In this document: piece by piece, positions 18,847 to 28,540 of the stretch
Position numbering within the stretch: the first letter of the stretch is position 1
Layout: every line of letters begins with the position of its first letter
Assembly: GCA_000372225.1 (NCBI GenBank)
Contig: AQTY01000002.1
Location: 1-64,000 of the forward strand
Reading direction: 5' to 3'
Length of the DNA stretch: 64,000 nucleotides
Source of the DNA: Candidatus Nitromaritima sp. SCGC AAA288-L16
GTDB taxonomy: Bacteria > Nitrospinota > Nitrospinia > Nitrospinales > VA-1
Translations under genes and position numbers: made by a program
The notes under the pieces: generated by a model
What the model saw: the letters and a program-made list of their open reading frames with translations, nothing else
Databases searched by the model: none
Told to the model about the DNA's origin: nothing

Positions 18847-19336
18847 CATCTCCTACGGCTTTGCTCTTCATCAACTTTTGAATTTTCGGATTTTTAATCA
18901 CCGTGCTCAAATTCCCCTGTTGAATAGCGCGCATAAGATCTTTATCATTAAGAACGCCAATCATAGATGGATCTTTTCGTAAGTCTAAAAGCATTTCCAT
19001 AGTTTTAGGATCAGAAGTCAGTTTTTGCTGTAATCCTTGTACTTTTTGTCCGACTGGTGGATCTGCAGTCTCTAGTTGCGCCGGCGTTCCTGGGATCTGT
19101 GATTTGTTTGGACGGATCGACTGCACACGATCTTCTGCAACAGATATGGTTCCCAATGATTCTGAACGTAATTTATAAACGCCGTTTGAAAAAGAAATTA
19201 TCTCGGCCTGAATTACGCTTCCGTCCAAAAGCTTGATTTGGCTTACAACTCCCGCATGACTTGCGGAAGAAACTATCCACAAAAACAAAAAAATATTTGT
19301 ACAGGTTTTAAGGAAACGAAAAATTGTTTTTTTCAT
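18827..19336 (-). CDS. Exported protein with STI1-like C-terminal helices
   Basis: 169 aa. A signal peptide (IFLFLWIVSSASHAG) is followed by a small beta domain (VVSQIKLLDGSVIQAEIISFSNGVYKLRS, resembling Sm-like domains of secreted proteins). The C-terminal part, PKTMEMLLDLRKDPSM...NLSTVIKNPKIQKLM, resembles the short DP-type helices of STI1/chaperonin-binding repeats. It lies just downstream of the pilin gene on the same strand. Role in pilus biology unproven. Confidence 0.6.
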   Translation of the reverse strand: MKKTIFRFLKTCTNIFLFLWIVSSASHAGVVSQIKLLDGSVIQAEIISFSNGVYKLRSESLGTISVAEDRVQSIRPNKSQIPGTPAQLETADPPVGQKVQGLQQKLTSDPKTMEMLLDLRKDPSMIGVLNDKDLMRAIQQGNLSTVIKNPKIQKLMKSKAVGDVIQRSK

Positions 19337-19493
19337 TGTTGTTGTTAAAACTTAAGCACACACATTCATATTTTGCGAAAATCAGCAAATGACGTTCGCC
19401 TTTAAAATACGTTTACTTCACAATTACTAAACTGCGCCATCCCGCACTGGGGTGAGATATGTGTTGTGAACAAAGTACGCTAATGGAGGAGCC

Positions 19494-20492
19494 TCACTCA
19501 ACGAGCTTATTAAACTCGGTTGGGTCCCACCTATTTCCGTCACCATCTGTAAATGTCTCAGTTTCGAAGTCAAAAGTACAACATCCGCCCGACGACCACT
19601 GCCCAGGTCCCGAGACGGCCGTACTGCCACACCTACATTTTTGCTCGTGGCCGAGCGCCTTTGCTGCAACAGAATAACCGCCGATCGACGCCGGTGCTGA
19701 CGACCACCCGTCAGACGGTGGTGGTGACACAAATACCGTAATCTCATTTTGGTCTGCTTCCCTCGACTGCTCGCTGTTGCACTTGCGGGATCCATGCACC
19801 GGCCCGCATTCGTTCCACACTTCCCGTGCACACGGGTTTCCGAACGCCGCGGCCCTTGTACCCGGTATTTGATTGCCCTGTTTATCTACCGTCATCCAGT
19901 AACCTACCTGTTCTGCTTCCGCACGAAAACACGCGGTTTGCGCACTGCTTAGCGCTCTCATCGCATAGCAACGCGCTTCATTTACTAATCCATGTTCTGG
20001 CCTACATGCTATCTCCGGTGGTTGATATTGATAACTGGGTCCTCCACTGAAAGTTTGTGCCGGCGAAACAGATGCGGTTTGGACGGATCCACCTGCCCCA
20101 CCGCAGGTAGTCCCTGAACTTATTAATGCCTTACCGTCAATGCTGTAAGCATTGGGACTGCTGCCACTTTTTGCAGACGCACAGAAGTTCGAACATTGTG
20201 AAGAAGTTGAAGGTAAATTTATATCATGACCGGAGTCCTGATTAAAACCGTACGCGGGATCTTTGATTTTAGGAAGGCTGCATGGCTCCGAGCAGCCACT
20301 GTCAATCCAGTAAGCATTGCAGAGCAAAGTCACATCACGCAGAGCCTGCTTGGCACTGGTATCATAACCTCTGATCTTGTATTGGTTGAACTGGGGAATA
20401 GCGATAGCAGCAAGAATACCGATGATCGCAATTACAATTAACAATTCTATGAGAGTAAAGCCGGGCGCCTTAAATTTCTCGTGAGAAAACAT
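19494..20492 (-). CDS. Type IV pilin with extended C-terminal domain
   Basis: 332 aa. A short basic leader KAPG is cut before FTLIELLIVIAIIGILAAIAIPQ (Glu at +5), the N-terminal helix of type IVa pilins; PilD/prepilin peptidase would process it. The first ~140 residues match a normal pilin, then a Cys-rich extension of ~190 residues is added. It has a paralogue at 29977 and truncated copies at 43582 and 48978. Divergent from fimT across a dyad at 20593. Confidence 0.9.
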   Translation of the reverse strand: MFSHEKFKAPGFTLIELLIVIAIIGILAAIAIPQFNQYKIRGYDTSAKQALRDVTLLCNAYWIDSGCSEPCSLPKIKDPAYGFNQDSGHDINLPSTSSQCSNFCASAKSGSSPNAYSIDGKALISSGTTCGGAGGSVQTASVSPAQTFSGGPSYQYQPPEIACRPEHGLVNEARCYAMRALSSAQTACFRAEAEQVGYWMTVDKQGNQIPGTRAAAFGNPCAREVWNECGPVHGSRKCNSEQSREADQNEITVFVSPPPSDGWSSAPASIGGYSVAAKALGHEQKCRCGSTAVSGPGQWSSGGCCTFDFETETFTDGDGNRWDPTEFNKLVE

Positions 20493-20592
20493 AGAGATCT
20501 CCGGTCAAACAACCTTTAAACTAAAACTTATCATAGCTTTTTATTACTTGAAAATAAAAATTATCCAAAACTTATAATTTTATATCAATAAT

Positions 20593-20608
20593 TACCTCAC
20601 CAGAGGTA
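20593..20608. promoter_or_regulatory. Dyad in pilin/fimT divergent promoter
   Basis: TACCTC-ACCA-GAGGTA, perfect arms with a 4-bp centre, between the divergent pilin (start 20492) and fimT (start 20696). Related dyads lie at 28289 and 38937. Confidence 0.55.
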
Positions 20609-20695
20609 TATGGATTTAACAGAATTTTGATAAAATTTTCATGATACTTACACATGAACTTCTGAATAATATTTATAACGTCTACAGGCTATTAA

Positions 20696-21277
20696 TTGAA
20701 AAAATTATTCAACTTCACACAAGTCAAAGGATTTACTTTGCTAGAACTACTAATAGTCATTTCATTTGTAGCCATAATAATGGCAATTGGAATACCTAAT
20801 TTTTCAAAATGGAAAGAAAAGTATGAGATCAATGGGCAGGCACAAAAAGTTTATTTCGACATGATGCTTGCTCGTTCCACATCTCTTAAAAATAGCAACA
20901 ATGTGTCAGTCACTTTTGACGTTAGTAAAAATTTATACAAGGTACACGATGACACTAATAGCGATAGTGTTGAAGACCACGGAGAATCAATAAAATCTGT
21001 AAACCTGGAAAACAATGTGGAGTTTGGCTACGTACCAGGACTACGTGACATCGATGGGAACATGGTTACATCGCCTGTTTTTCTGGAAAGCGGTAATACT
21101 GTCACATTTAACCGGAGAGGTCAGGCTAGCAAAGGTGGTTCTATTTTTTTAATCCATAAGAACGACATTGGAGTTTCTAATCACCGACTACGATCTATAA
21201 ATATTTTAAAAGCTACAGGTGCCGTGGATTACCTAAAGTACGACATTAAATCGACTCCAACTCCCTGGGCATACTAA
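20696..21277 (+). CDS. fimT: FimT/GspH-like minor pseudopilin
   Basis: 193 aa, TTG start. Leader QVKG before FTLLELLIVISFVAIIMAIGIP, then a GspH/FimT-type beta domain (VYFDMMLARSTSLKNSNNV... and NRRGQASKGGSIFL). Minor pilins of this class prime pilus assembly. First of four consecutive plus-strand minor pilin genes with overlapping ends, a typical fimT-pilV-pilX-pilW order. Confidence 0.85.
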   Translation: MKKLFNFTQVKGFTLLELLIVISFVAIIMAIGIPNFSKWKEKYEINGQAQKVYFDMMLARSTSLKNSNNVSVTFDVSKNLYKVHDDTNSDSVEDHGESIKSVNLENNVEFGYVPGLRDIDGNMVTSPVFLESGNTVTFNRRGQASKGGSIFLIHKNDIGVSNHRLRSINILKATGAVDYLKYDIKSTPTPWAY

Positions 21278-21813
21278 TGAATACTTCAAAAATTAAATCT
21301 TTGTATTTAAGCTTAAAGGATAAGCAACATGGGTTTACCTTAATAGAAATTTTGGTAAGTATATCGATTCTGACAATTGGGGTATTGGGCCTGATAGGGG
21401 TCGTTGACTCTATAATGTACTATCAAAGCAAGTCCACAGAAGTTACTCAAGCTACTCTTCTCACTACAAACAAGATAGAAGAAATAAAACGCCTTTCAAC
21501 AAATGAGCCCTCAGGAGGAATATACGGTTTTAATTATCTTGTCACTGATTACCTGGTCGATAAAAAAATGACTCAAGTTAACGAAAAGACATATTCCTTT
21601 TCTGAAGTCATAAACGAAGGATCAAAACTTCCAAAAATGACTCGGACTGTAACACTACAGACCTATCCTCCTGATGATGAAAGTTCTTTTTCCGATCCAG
21701 GTAAAATTAATTTGTTAGAGGCGGTCATTAAAACAGAATGGACAGACAAACGAGGGAACAAGAAAAGCGTGGAGCTGGGTTCCTTGATTCACAAGAGGCA
21801 TTTTATCGAATGA
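21277..21813 (+). CDS. pilV: PilV-like minor pilin
   Basis: 178 aa. Prepilin signal KQHG-FTLIEILVSISILTIGVLGLIGV, then the QATLLTTNKIEEI segment typical of PilV. Its ATG overlaps the fimT stop (TAATG) and its own stop overlaps the pilX start (ATGA), so the genes are translationally coupled. Confidence 0.85.
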   Translation: MNTSKIKSLYLSLKDKQHGFTLIEILVSISILTIGVLGLIGVVDSIMYYQSKSTEVTQATLLTTNKIEEIKRLSTNEPSGGIYGFNYLVTDYLVDKKMTQVNEKTYSFSEVINEGSKLPKMTRTVTLQTYPPDDESSFSDPGKINLLEAVIKTEWTDKRGNKKSVELGSLIHKRHFIE

Positions 21814-23807
21814 GCAAGCTTCCAAAACAAGAATTCTCGAAGCAAAACCTTTTGCAAAATCAAGATGGTATTGCCCTAGTGGTCTATATATTTGTCATGA
21901 TGGCTATGGCAGCTATGGCCATGGCCGCATTACAAATGACAAATCTGGATTTACAGACATCCGAATCTCACCAAAAAGGAAAGAAAGCATTTTATTCAGC
22001 TGAGGTCGGCCTGGACCTTGCCGTTGCTTCAATTGTAAAAGAGTTTGAGAATTTGATTCCTTATACTCAATCGGCAGATTACCCCGACGCCGATGCAAAC
22101 GGTTTCATTACAGTGGCAAACTACCGTGATCATAGCATCAGATACAAAGTAACAAATCCCTTGGAAAAATTTCTCTACCAAAGTTCGGTTGGGAACAGTT
22201 TTATTTATCACTATGCACACACATATGATATCGAGGCAACGGCAAAGTCTCTTAAGGACACCGCAAAAGAAACCATCAAAGAACGGATTCGAATTTTAGA
22301 AACCCCGCTTGTTCAATATTTTGTTTTTTTTGGTCAAACCGGGGGAGGAGCCGATCTAGAGTTGTTTCCAGGACCACTAATGAACATGTGGGGTCGCATC
22401 CATTCCAATGGAAATATTTACGTAGGTTCATCAGGCGATGGAAGGGGCGGTTTTTCTACTATTAATTTGAGAAACTATGATGACCAGGGAAATCAATCAC
22501 CACATTTAATGTCAGCCTCAGGAAAAATTACCACCAGGTTTAAATACTCGGGACGAACTTTCGACAACACGGTTTTTATAAAAACATCAAGTACGGGAAC
22601 AGATTTTTCGCCTGTGCAACCCCTTTCTCCAGTAATGGATAAAACAAATGAAGTTGAGGAAGAAACTAAATTTAATGGTTACGTTTTGGTTAATGAACCC
22701 CAGTTTGTAACACCTTCGAGAGATCTTATAAAAAGAGGAGGTTTTTATGAAAAGCGTGCAACGAATCCAGTGAAAAGCACGATCGACGGAATCACTATTA
22801 CTGGTACTGGTGGTGTAGGACCCGGGAAGATAGAGATAACTGTTTCGCGAGGAGTTTCGGTGGAATGCCGGGAATGCCGGGTGGTCCAAAGGAATGTGAC
22901 CAACCTTATAAAAACAGGACAAACAGCTTCCGGGAAATTTATTTCCGGTCTGCCTTCCCCGGTAATTCGTGAAACCAAACATGCGTTTGCTGATTGTCGA
23001 GAACAGGATCGACGTGTAGACACAACCGATATAGATTTAAACGCATTGCAGCGCTGGTACGTGGCGTATTTATCTGATCTCGGTTTAAATCTAGGGGGCG
23101 ATGGAATTATGATATACGCTTCGCGTTCCCCCGACTCGAACTTTTCCAATCAAAGTGGAAATCTACAATCCATAAGATTAGTTGGCAACGACAAAGTCCG
23201 TTCAGTCCCTCAATTGCTAGATGAAACAACTTTAGTCACGGACAACCCATTATATGTCCAGGGAGATTTTAACTCCGTAAACACCAAGGGTGTTGCCTTA
23301 GTAAGTGATGCTTTTAATATTTTATCCAATGACTTTGCCAACCACATTGCACGCGCTGTGGCGCGGTACTTTCGTCGACCTGGATGGAGCCTACTCCCAC
23401 CCATGGGAGGAAAAGCTTGCGGTATAAGAACCAATTATCTCGCATACTACTTCGAAGGAACAGAAACTACTGTCAATGCTGCAATTTTTACCGGCAACGT
23501 GCATGAACGAACAAATGTGAAAGATGGTGATGGGGTGCACGTTTATCCGCGTTTCCATGAATTTTGGGGGGGGTGGGGGGCTTACACTGGACGGAAGAAC
23601 CCACCCCCTCTTCATATTTTGGGTTCATTTGTAAACCTTTGGACCAGTGTTCAGGCAAAATCGGAGTGGTGTCCGGCAGGGGGTGATTGCTACTCTGCCC
23701 CGAGCCGAAACTGGGGTTGGGATGTACGATTTCAAGACCCTGATTTTTGGCCGCCCTTTATTCCTTCAGTATTTAGCGTTGAAAGAGTAGGTTTTCTAGA
23801 AAAGTGA
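21810..23807 (+). CDS. pilX: PilX-like minor pilin, unusually long
   Basis: 665 aa from the ATG overlapping the pilV stop. The N-terminus has the PilX_N pattern: NQDGIALVVYIFVMMAMAAMAM...QTSESHQKGKKAFYSAEVGLDLA. Typical PilX proteins have under 220 residues. Here a 500-residue beta-rich exported domain with VECRECR and scattered cysteines follows. No pilY1 gene is present, so the extra domain may supply tip-adhesin function (inference). Confidence 0.8.
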   Translation: MSKLPKQEFSKQNLLQNQDGIALVVYIFVMMAMAAMAMAALQMTNLDLQTSESHQKGKKAFYSAEVGLDLAVASIVKEFENLIPYTQSADYPDADANGFITVANYRDHSIRYKVTNPLEKFLYQSSVGNSFIYHYAHTYDIEATAKSLKDTAKETIKERIRILETPLVQYFVFFGQTGGGADLELFPGPLMNMWGRIHSNGNIYVGSSGDGRGGFSTINLRNYDDQGNQSPHLMSASGKITTRFKYSGRTFDNTVFIKTSSTGTDFSPVQPLSPVMDKTNEVEEETKFNGYVLVNEPQFVTPSRDLIKRGGFYEKRATNPVKSTIDGITITGTGGVGPGKIEITVSRGVSVECRECRVVQRNVTNLIKTGQTASGKFISGLPSPVIRETKHAFADCREQDRRVDTTDIDLNALQRWYVAYLSDLGLNLGGDGIMIYASRSPDSNFSNQSGNLQSIRLVGNDKVRSVPQLLDETTLVTDNPLYVQGDFNSVNTKGVALVSDAFNILSNDFANHIARAVARYFRRPGWSLLPPMGGKACGIRTNYLAYYFEGTETTVNAAIFTGNVHERTNVKDGDGVHVYPRFHEFWGGWGAYTGRKNPPPLHILGSFVNLWTSVQAKSEWCPAGGDCYSAPSRNWGWDVRFQDPDFWPPFIPSVFSVERVGFLEK

Positions 23808-23820
23808 ACCTGAATATGTC

Positions 23821-25650
23821 ATGAAGATGAAAAACAAAACCGGGGAAAGAATTTTTAATTTGGGTGAAAAGGGATTCACCTTGATTGAAATAATGACAGG
23901 TTCGGCTATAGCAATTTTGCTTCTTGCGTTAGTTTCTGGAATTATCAAGTCTCAAGGAAATACTTTTTCAAGACAGTTGAGTTTAAATCAGATGGAAACC
24001 AACGGAAGAGCTGCCGTTGATTTTTTAAGTCGTAGTATTCAAAATGCCGGGTACAACATAAGCAGAGGCTCCAGGTTTCTTGCAGCATCAGATCATTATA
24101 TCAGCACAGTTTTCGATGAGAATGATGATGGTGTCATTCAGAATGATGAGATAATTACCTTGTCTGTGTCAAATGTTGCAAAACAATACACAGAAACTTT
24201 CACAATTTCACCTCATTTTGACTTTGATGATGATGGCCAAGTAGACAGCATTGAAACCCAAGACTATGAAGTTGGTTTAGCCTTACTTGGGCCACCATTC
24301 GATATTTATCAATTCATCCCAAGCAAAACTAATTCTAATATTGTAAAAAATGCAGTGGTACGAAATATCGACAACCTGGTCATACGGTATTTCGATAAAA
24401 ATAACTCACCCCTTCCCGAAGAAGCGGGTTTGGATGCAAATGGGTTAGCGATCCCTCCTTACACTCTTTCAAAAGCAGAGCTTAGTCAAATTAGAAAAAT
24501 TGAGTTTGAGATCATCGCGCGATCAAGTGATGAAGATCCAAATGAAAAGTTCGTTGATAGCGGGACTTATTTATTGGGGAGCATTGCGGCTCAAAGTGGA
24601 TCTGCCTCGTATAGCGACCGCTACCATCGAAGAATTTTTAAAGCGGTTTCTTCTCCTAGAAATTTGGTTACCGCACCATTTGGTAAAATCATATTATCAG
24701 CAAACCCGAATCCTATAAATTGCCCCAAAAATGAAACAGTTGTCACCGCAAATTTAGTGAGCTTGGAAGGTGACCAAGTTTCCGATGAACTTGAGGTTAA
24801 GTTTAATGCCAGTGGCGGGGAGATAAGTCCGAAAATGGCTTGGTTATCTAGAGGGGAGACAACAACCGCATTAAGCTATGACTGGACATCCTCTATCTTG
24901 ACTACAACCGTCTCCGCTAGTACACAGATCGAATTCGAAGGCAAGAAAATTGCCATATATAATGCAATCCCCGTTACTTTCGACGGTCAATTTTTGGATG
25001 ATTTTGATGCCGGACTTAAACCTGGTTGGATTGAGCATCCAAAATCATCCCCTGGTTCCTCAAGGTGGATAGTTGAAGGGGGAAAATATAAAACTCGTGA
25101 AACCGGTGACAGTGAGTCTATAAACGGATGTGAGTATCTAAAAAATTACGAAGTATTGGTTAATATTCAGAAGTCAACGAACCATGCCGAGGGTGACTAT
25201 TTTGGATTAATTGTTAGATCACCATCTGATTTAAACAATGCAACGTCTGGATACTATATGGTTAGAGTTGTATGTTTCTCTTGCGAAGGGACAAATTCTT
25301 CAAACCATAGATATCGACTTGAATTAGTGGACAAACAAGGCCCTTATGACAGTGTGCTGACGAGTGTCGATCTAGAACCAAGCGAATTTTCTTTTTTAGC
25401 GGGAGAGGATTACACACTCAAAGCAATTGTAACTGATGATGTTTTAATCGGAAAATTTTGGAAGTCCAGTGAACTTGAGCCTTCTGATGACCCAGCGGAC
25501 ACACCAAAACCTGCTGACCCACCAGAGCCAGCAAGGAATGGTCGCACCATTGAAATTAGTAATTCGTCTTACTCTCAAGGAAAAATTGGTTTAGCAAGCA
25601 ATACCAGCAAAAATACTTTTGATAATTTAGTAGTTAAACCTCTATCGTAG
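23821..25650 (+). CDS. pilW: PilW-like minor pilin with Ig-like and LamG-like domains
   Basis: 609 aa. Prepilin signal GEKG-FTLIEIMTGSAIAILLLALVSG and the PilW helix (METNGRAAVDFLSRSIQNAGYN). After ~270 residues comes an Ig-like stretch (NPNPINCPKNETVVTANL...). Then a concanavalin/laminin-G-like beta domain (FLDDFDAGLKPGW, WIVEGGKYKT, YFGLIVRS) that ends the protein. Roughly double the usual PilW length. Binding to a surface or glycan is inferred from the fold type. Confidence 0.8.
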   Translation: MKMKNKTGERIFNLGEKGFTLIEIMTGSAIAILLLALVSGIIKSQGNTFSRQLSLNQMETNGRAAVDFLSRSIQNAGYNISRGSRFLAASDHYISTVFDENDDGVIQNDEIITLSVSNVAKQYTETFTISPHFDFDDDGQVDSIETQDYEVGLALLGPPFDIYQFIPSKTNSNIVKNAVVRNIDNLVIRYFDKNNSPLPEEAGLDANGLAIPPYTLSKAELSQIRKIEFEIIARSSDEDPNEKFVDSGTYLLGSIAAQSGSASYSDRYHRRIFKAVSSPRNLVTAPFGKIILSANPNPINCPKNETVVTANLVSLEGDQVSDELEVKFNASGGEISPKMAWLSRGETTTALSYDWTSSILTTTVSASTQIEFEGKKIAIYNAIPVTFDGQFLDDFDAGLKPGWIEHPKSSPGSSRWIVEGGKYKTRETGDSESINGCEYLKNYEVLVNIQKSTNHAEGDYFGLIVRSPSDLNNATSGYYMVRVVCFSCEGTNSSNHRYRLELVDKQGPYDSVLTSVDLEPSEFSFLAGEDYTLKAIVTDDVLIGKFWKSSELEPSDDPADTPKPADPPEPARNGRTIEISNSSYSQGKIGLASNTSKNTFDNLVVKPLS

Positions 25651-25660
25651 AATCTTGATT

Positions 25661-26353
25661 ATGGCGTACCCCTTAAAAAAAAGGAAGCGGATCGTGGCTA
25701 ATCGTAAAGTTCTTCTCTTGGCAGTCTTAGTTTTTTTTGGATTATTGTCACAATACTGTCCAGACTTCTCACAACAAAAAACTGGAAGAATCGGCACAGA
25801 TGTTGTTGTGATCGATGAAAAATCTTTTGATCCAAATACTTTAAAATTAGATCTAGAGATAAAAAACGAGGTTCTAACATCAGAAAAGGCTTCTCCAAAA
25901 AATCCTGAAAAAGACAAGGCAAATCAAAAAAAAATAAACAAGGATTCAAATCCTCAATCAAAGGATGATTTTGAAGGCATTGTTATTGGGAAAAATCTCA
26001 AGGTAGGTATGCCCTTGCAGAAAGTCATTAAAATTCTGGGAACCCCAAAATCTTTAAAAGTAAAACGTGGAATCGAGCCAAAATTAGACAGCATGTCTAT
26101 AGAATATCTGGACCATGGCATTACAATTCATGTCCTGAATGGAAAAAAAAGAATAGAAACCATGGAAGTATCGCAACAATTTAAAGGCGAGTTCGCAAGA
26201 GGAATCAAAATAGGCGAAAAAGTCAGCGTCTTAATAGATAAGCTTGGGGTGCCCCAATCGATAGATCCTTCAATTGCTCGGTATCCTGAAAAAGGAATAC
26301 ACTTTACTCTCAAGAAAAGTTCTTTGGTTGGTGCCCACGTTTTCAAAAAATAA
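25661..26353 (+). CDS. Membrane-anchored duplicated-domain protein, paralogue 1
   Basis: 230 aa from the ATG at 25661; in-frame TTG at 25655. One N-terminal hydrophobic segment, a Lys-rich linker, then two related half-domains: VIGKNLKVGMPLQKVIKILGTPKS and IKIGEKVSVLIDKLGVPQS. The G...L..LG.P pattern recalls BamE/SmpA-like folds. Very similar to 28541-29284; the two flank pilB. It follows pilW by 10 bp and is probably in the same transcript. Confidence 0.65.
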   Translation: MAYPLKKRKRIVANRKVLLLAVLVFFGLLSQYCPDFSQQKTGRIGTDVVVIDEKSFDPNTLKLDLEIKNEVLTSEKASPKNPEKDKANQKKINKDSNPQSKDDFEGIVIGKNLKVGMPLQKVIKILGTPKSLKVKRGIEPKLDSMSIEYLDHGITIHVLNGKKRIETMEVSQQFKGEFARGIKIGEKVSVLIDKLGVPQSIDPSIARYPEKGIHFTLKKSSLVGAHVFKK

Positions 26354-26397
26354 TAAAAGTTTTTTTGTTTGCTATTTAATAAGTGAAAGTTAAATTC

Positions 26398-28152
26398 TCA
26401 AAGGAGACAAACAGCATTAACATGCTTAAGGTCGCACTCTCCTTTAAAGACTTTTTGAATACCGTCTTGTTTCAGGGTAGTCATACCATCCGAGATCCCC
26501 TGTGCCCTTAATTCCTCAACCGTGGCACCTTTCATTACGAGGGTTTTAAGTTCAGGTGTCCCCTCTAAGATTTCGTAAAGCCCGGTGCGACCAGCAAGAC
26601 CAGTCTCCTCACACTTTTTACAACCTACGGGTCGTTTTAACATCAAACTATCTTTATATTTAATATCAAGGGAAGAAAACTTTTCTGCTCCATATTCATC
26701 TACCAGCAAATCAAATTCCTCCTGCGTTGGATGATAGTCTTCCTTACATTTCTTACACAGGGTATGAACTAACCTTTGGGCAATCACCAACAACAACGCG
26801 TCAGAAAAGTGGAGTGGGTTCATCCCCATATCAACGAGGCGGACTATCGTTTCCGGCGCTGAGTTTGTATGGAGTGTGCTAAAAACAAGGTGACCGGTCA
26901 AAGATGCTTCAAGAGCAATTGAACACGTCTCAGAATCTCTCATTTCACCAACCATGATAACATCAGGATCACCTCGCAAAAACGATCTCAACGCCTTAGA
27001 AAAATTCAGGCCAATTTTGTCAAGCATTTGAACTTGTCGCAAACCTTCCTGAGTTATTTCTACGGGGTCTTCAGCAGTCCATATTTTCTTGTCCGGTGTA
27101 TTAATTGAACCCAGGCATGAATGAAGAGTTGTGGTTTTCCCTGACCCGGTCGGGCCTACTGCCAATATTAATCCATAAGGTTTTTTAACCTTCTCTTGAA
27201 TTAGATCCAGATCACGCTTTGAAAAGTTCATCTTCGCTATTGCGATAGGTTTACTATCTGCCAGAATCCGAACGACTGCATCTTCGTTTCCGCCGACAGT
27301 GGGTAACGTTGCCACTCGGCATTCTATTTGCCCTTGTTTGTGCCTCATTAAAATTTTCCCATCCTGGGGCAGTCTCTTCTCTGCAATATTCAGTTTGGCC
27401 ATAATTTTTATTCTGGAAATAATGGCAAACTTATATAGATACGGAATTGTTTGATAAATCTTGCAAACACCGTCTTTACGAAAACGAATGTTCATCTTCT
27501 TTTTCCCGACACCTGGTTCGAAATGAATATCGGAGGCACCCTGTTGGTATGCATCGCTCAAAATCTTATTGACCAACCTAACGATGGCACTACTCGCTTC
27601 ATGGAGTTTGGTGACTTCATCATATTCATCTGCGTCCGCAGTTGAATAGAATTGTTCTTGCTTTAATTCTGAAATTAATGCCGCAATACTGCTTTCATCC
27701 CCATTACCGCCAGTTTGACCGGCACCTCCCAAAGTATTATTCAGAAAATCGTGAATATCAGATTTTAATCCGACGCGAAATTCAATCTTTTTTTTGGAAA
27801 ATTTTTGCGGAATATTGTCTATTTTATCCTCATCGGATGGATCATCTATAAGAATAATGGTTGAATCCTTTCCATCCGCCAAAGGAACCCAATTGTTTCT
27901 TCTTAGAAAGTTTTTATTCAAACCAGAAAAAATACTGTCAGGTAAATTCGAACCATCATACATTTGGTAGGGGACATTGTAGAAATGCTCGAGAGACTTT
28001 CCGATATCTTCACGACTTAGTTTCATTTCATCTAAAAATATATTTTCGAGGTCGTTGTTTTCTGAACTTGCCTTCGATATCGCAGAATTCAAATCCTTCT
28101 CGGAAATAATTCCATTTTCCACTAAGCCTGCATATTTACTTTTTTTTGACAT
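26398..28152 (-). CDS. pilB: PilB extension ATPase
   Basis: 584 aa from the ATG at 28152 (an upstream in-frame ATG at 28182 is less likely). N-terminal GspE_N/MshEN domain, then the ATPase with Walker A GPTGSGKTT (~333), Asp box FLRGDPDVIMVGEMRD, His box TGHLVFSTLHTN and a tetracysteine zinc site (CKKC...CKKCEETG). All core residues are present. Powers pilus extension with PilC. Transcribed opposite to the minor pilin operon. Confidence 0.95.
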   Translation of the reverse strand: MSKKSKYAGLVENGIISEKDLNSAISKASSENNDLENIFLDEMKLSREDIGKSLEHFYNVPYQMYDGSNLPDSIFSGLNKNFLRRNNWVPLADGKDSTIILIDDPSDEDKIDNIPQKFSKKKIEFRVGLKSDIHDFLNNTLGGAGQTGGNGDESSIAALISELKQEQFYSTADADEYDEVTKLHEASSAIVRLVNKILSDAYQQGASDIHFEPGVGKKKMNIRFRKDGVCKIYQTIPYLYKFAIISRIKIMAKLNIAEKRLPQDGKILMRHKQGQIECRVATLPTVGGNEDAVVRILADSKPIAIAKMNFSKRDLDLIQEKVKKPYGLILAVGPTGSGKTTTLHSCLGSINTPDKKIWTAEDPVEITQEGLRQVQMLDKIGLNFSKALRSFLRGDPDVIMVGEMRDSETCSIALEASLTGHLVFSTLHTNSAPETIVRLVDMGMNPLHFSDALLLVIAQRLVHTLCKKCKEDYHPTQEEFDLLVDEYGAEKFSSLDIKYKDSLMLKRPVGCKKCEETGLAGRTGLYEILEGTPELKTLVMKGATVEELRAQGISDGMTTLKQDGIQKVFKGECDLKHVNAVCLL

Positions 28153-28288
28153 TATTTTTAAGGCCCCTTCAATACAAGGCAAAGAACAAGATCAAACAAC
28201 ATTAATCAGAAGATTAACGGTAATCAAATAAACCACACCATTTTTCCTGAGGACTGCCTGATGCTAACATAAGGATTATTTTGTGAAT

Positions 28289-28306
28289 ATACCTCTGGCG
28301 AGGTAT
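28289..28306. promoter_or_regulatory. Dyad in pilB / 28541 divergent promoter
   Basis: ATACCTC-TGGC-GAGGTAT, a perfect 7-4-7 palindrome in the 388-bp gap between divergent pilB and the 28541 gene. Same core as 20593 and 38937. The rest of the gap shows nothing that I can name. Confidence 0.6.
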
Positions 28307-28540
28307 CTACAAATAACTCGGAATGCAATATTAGTCCTCGGTTTTTGTATATTTTTGTAAATTGGAATCATTCTTTTCGCACACGAACAAGCAAACACCG
28401 TAAAAAGTATTTAAAAACAATGGGTTTTGGAGTATGATTAATCATCCAATTGTTTAATGCTCAGACTTAGAGGTAGTTCTACTAGTAGCGAAAATCGGAC
28501 CCGTGGGTAATTTGTTCCTTAAAGTGCGTGGTTGTATTGT

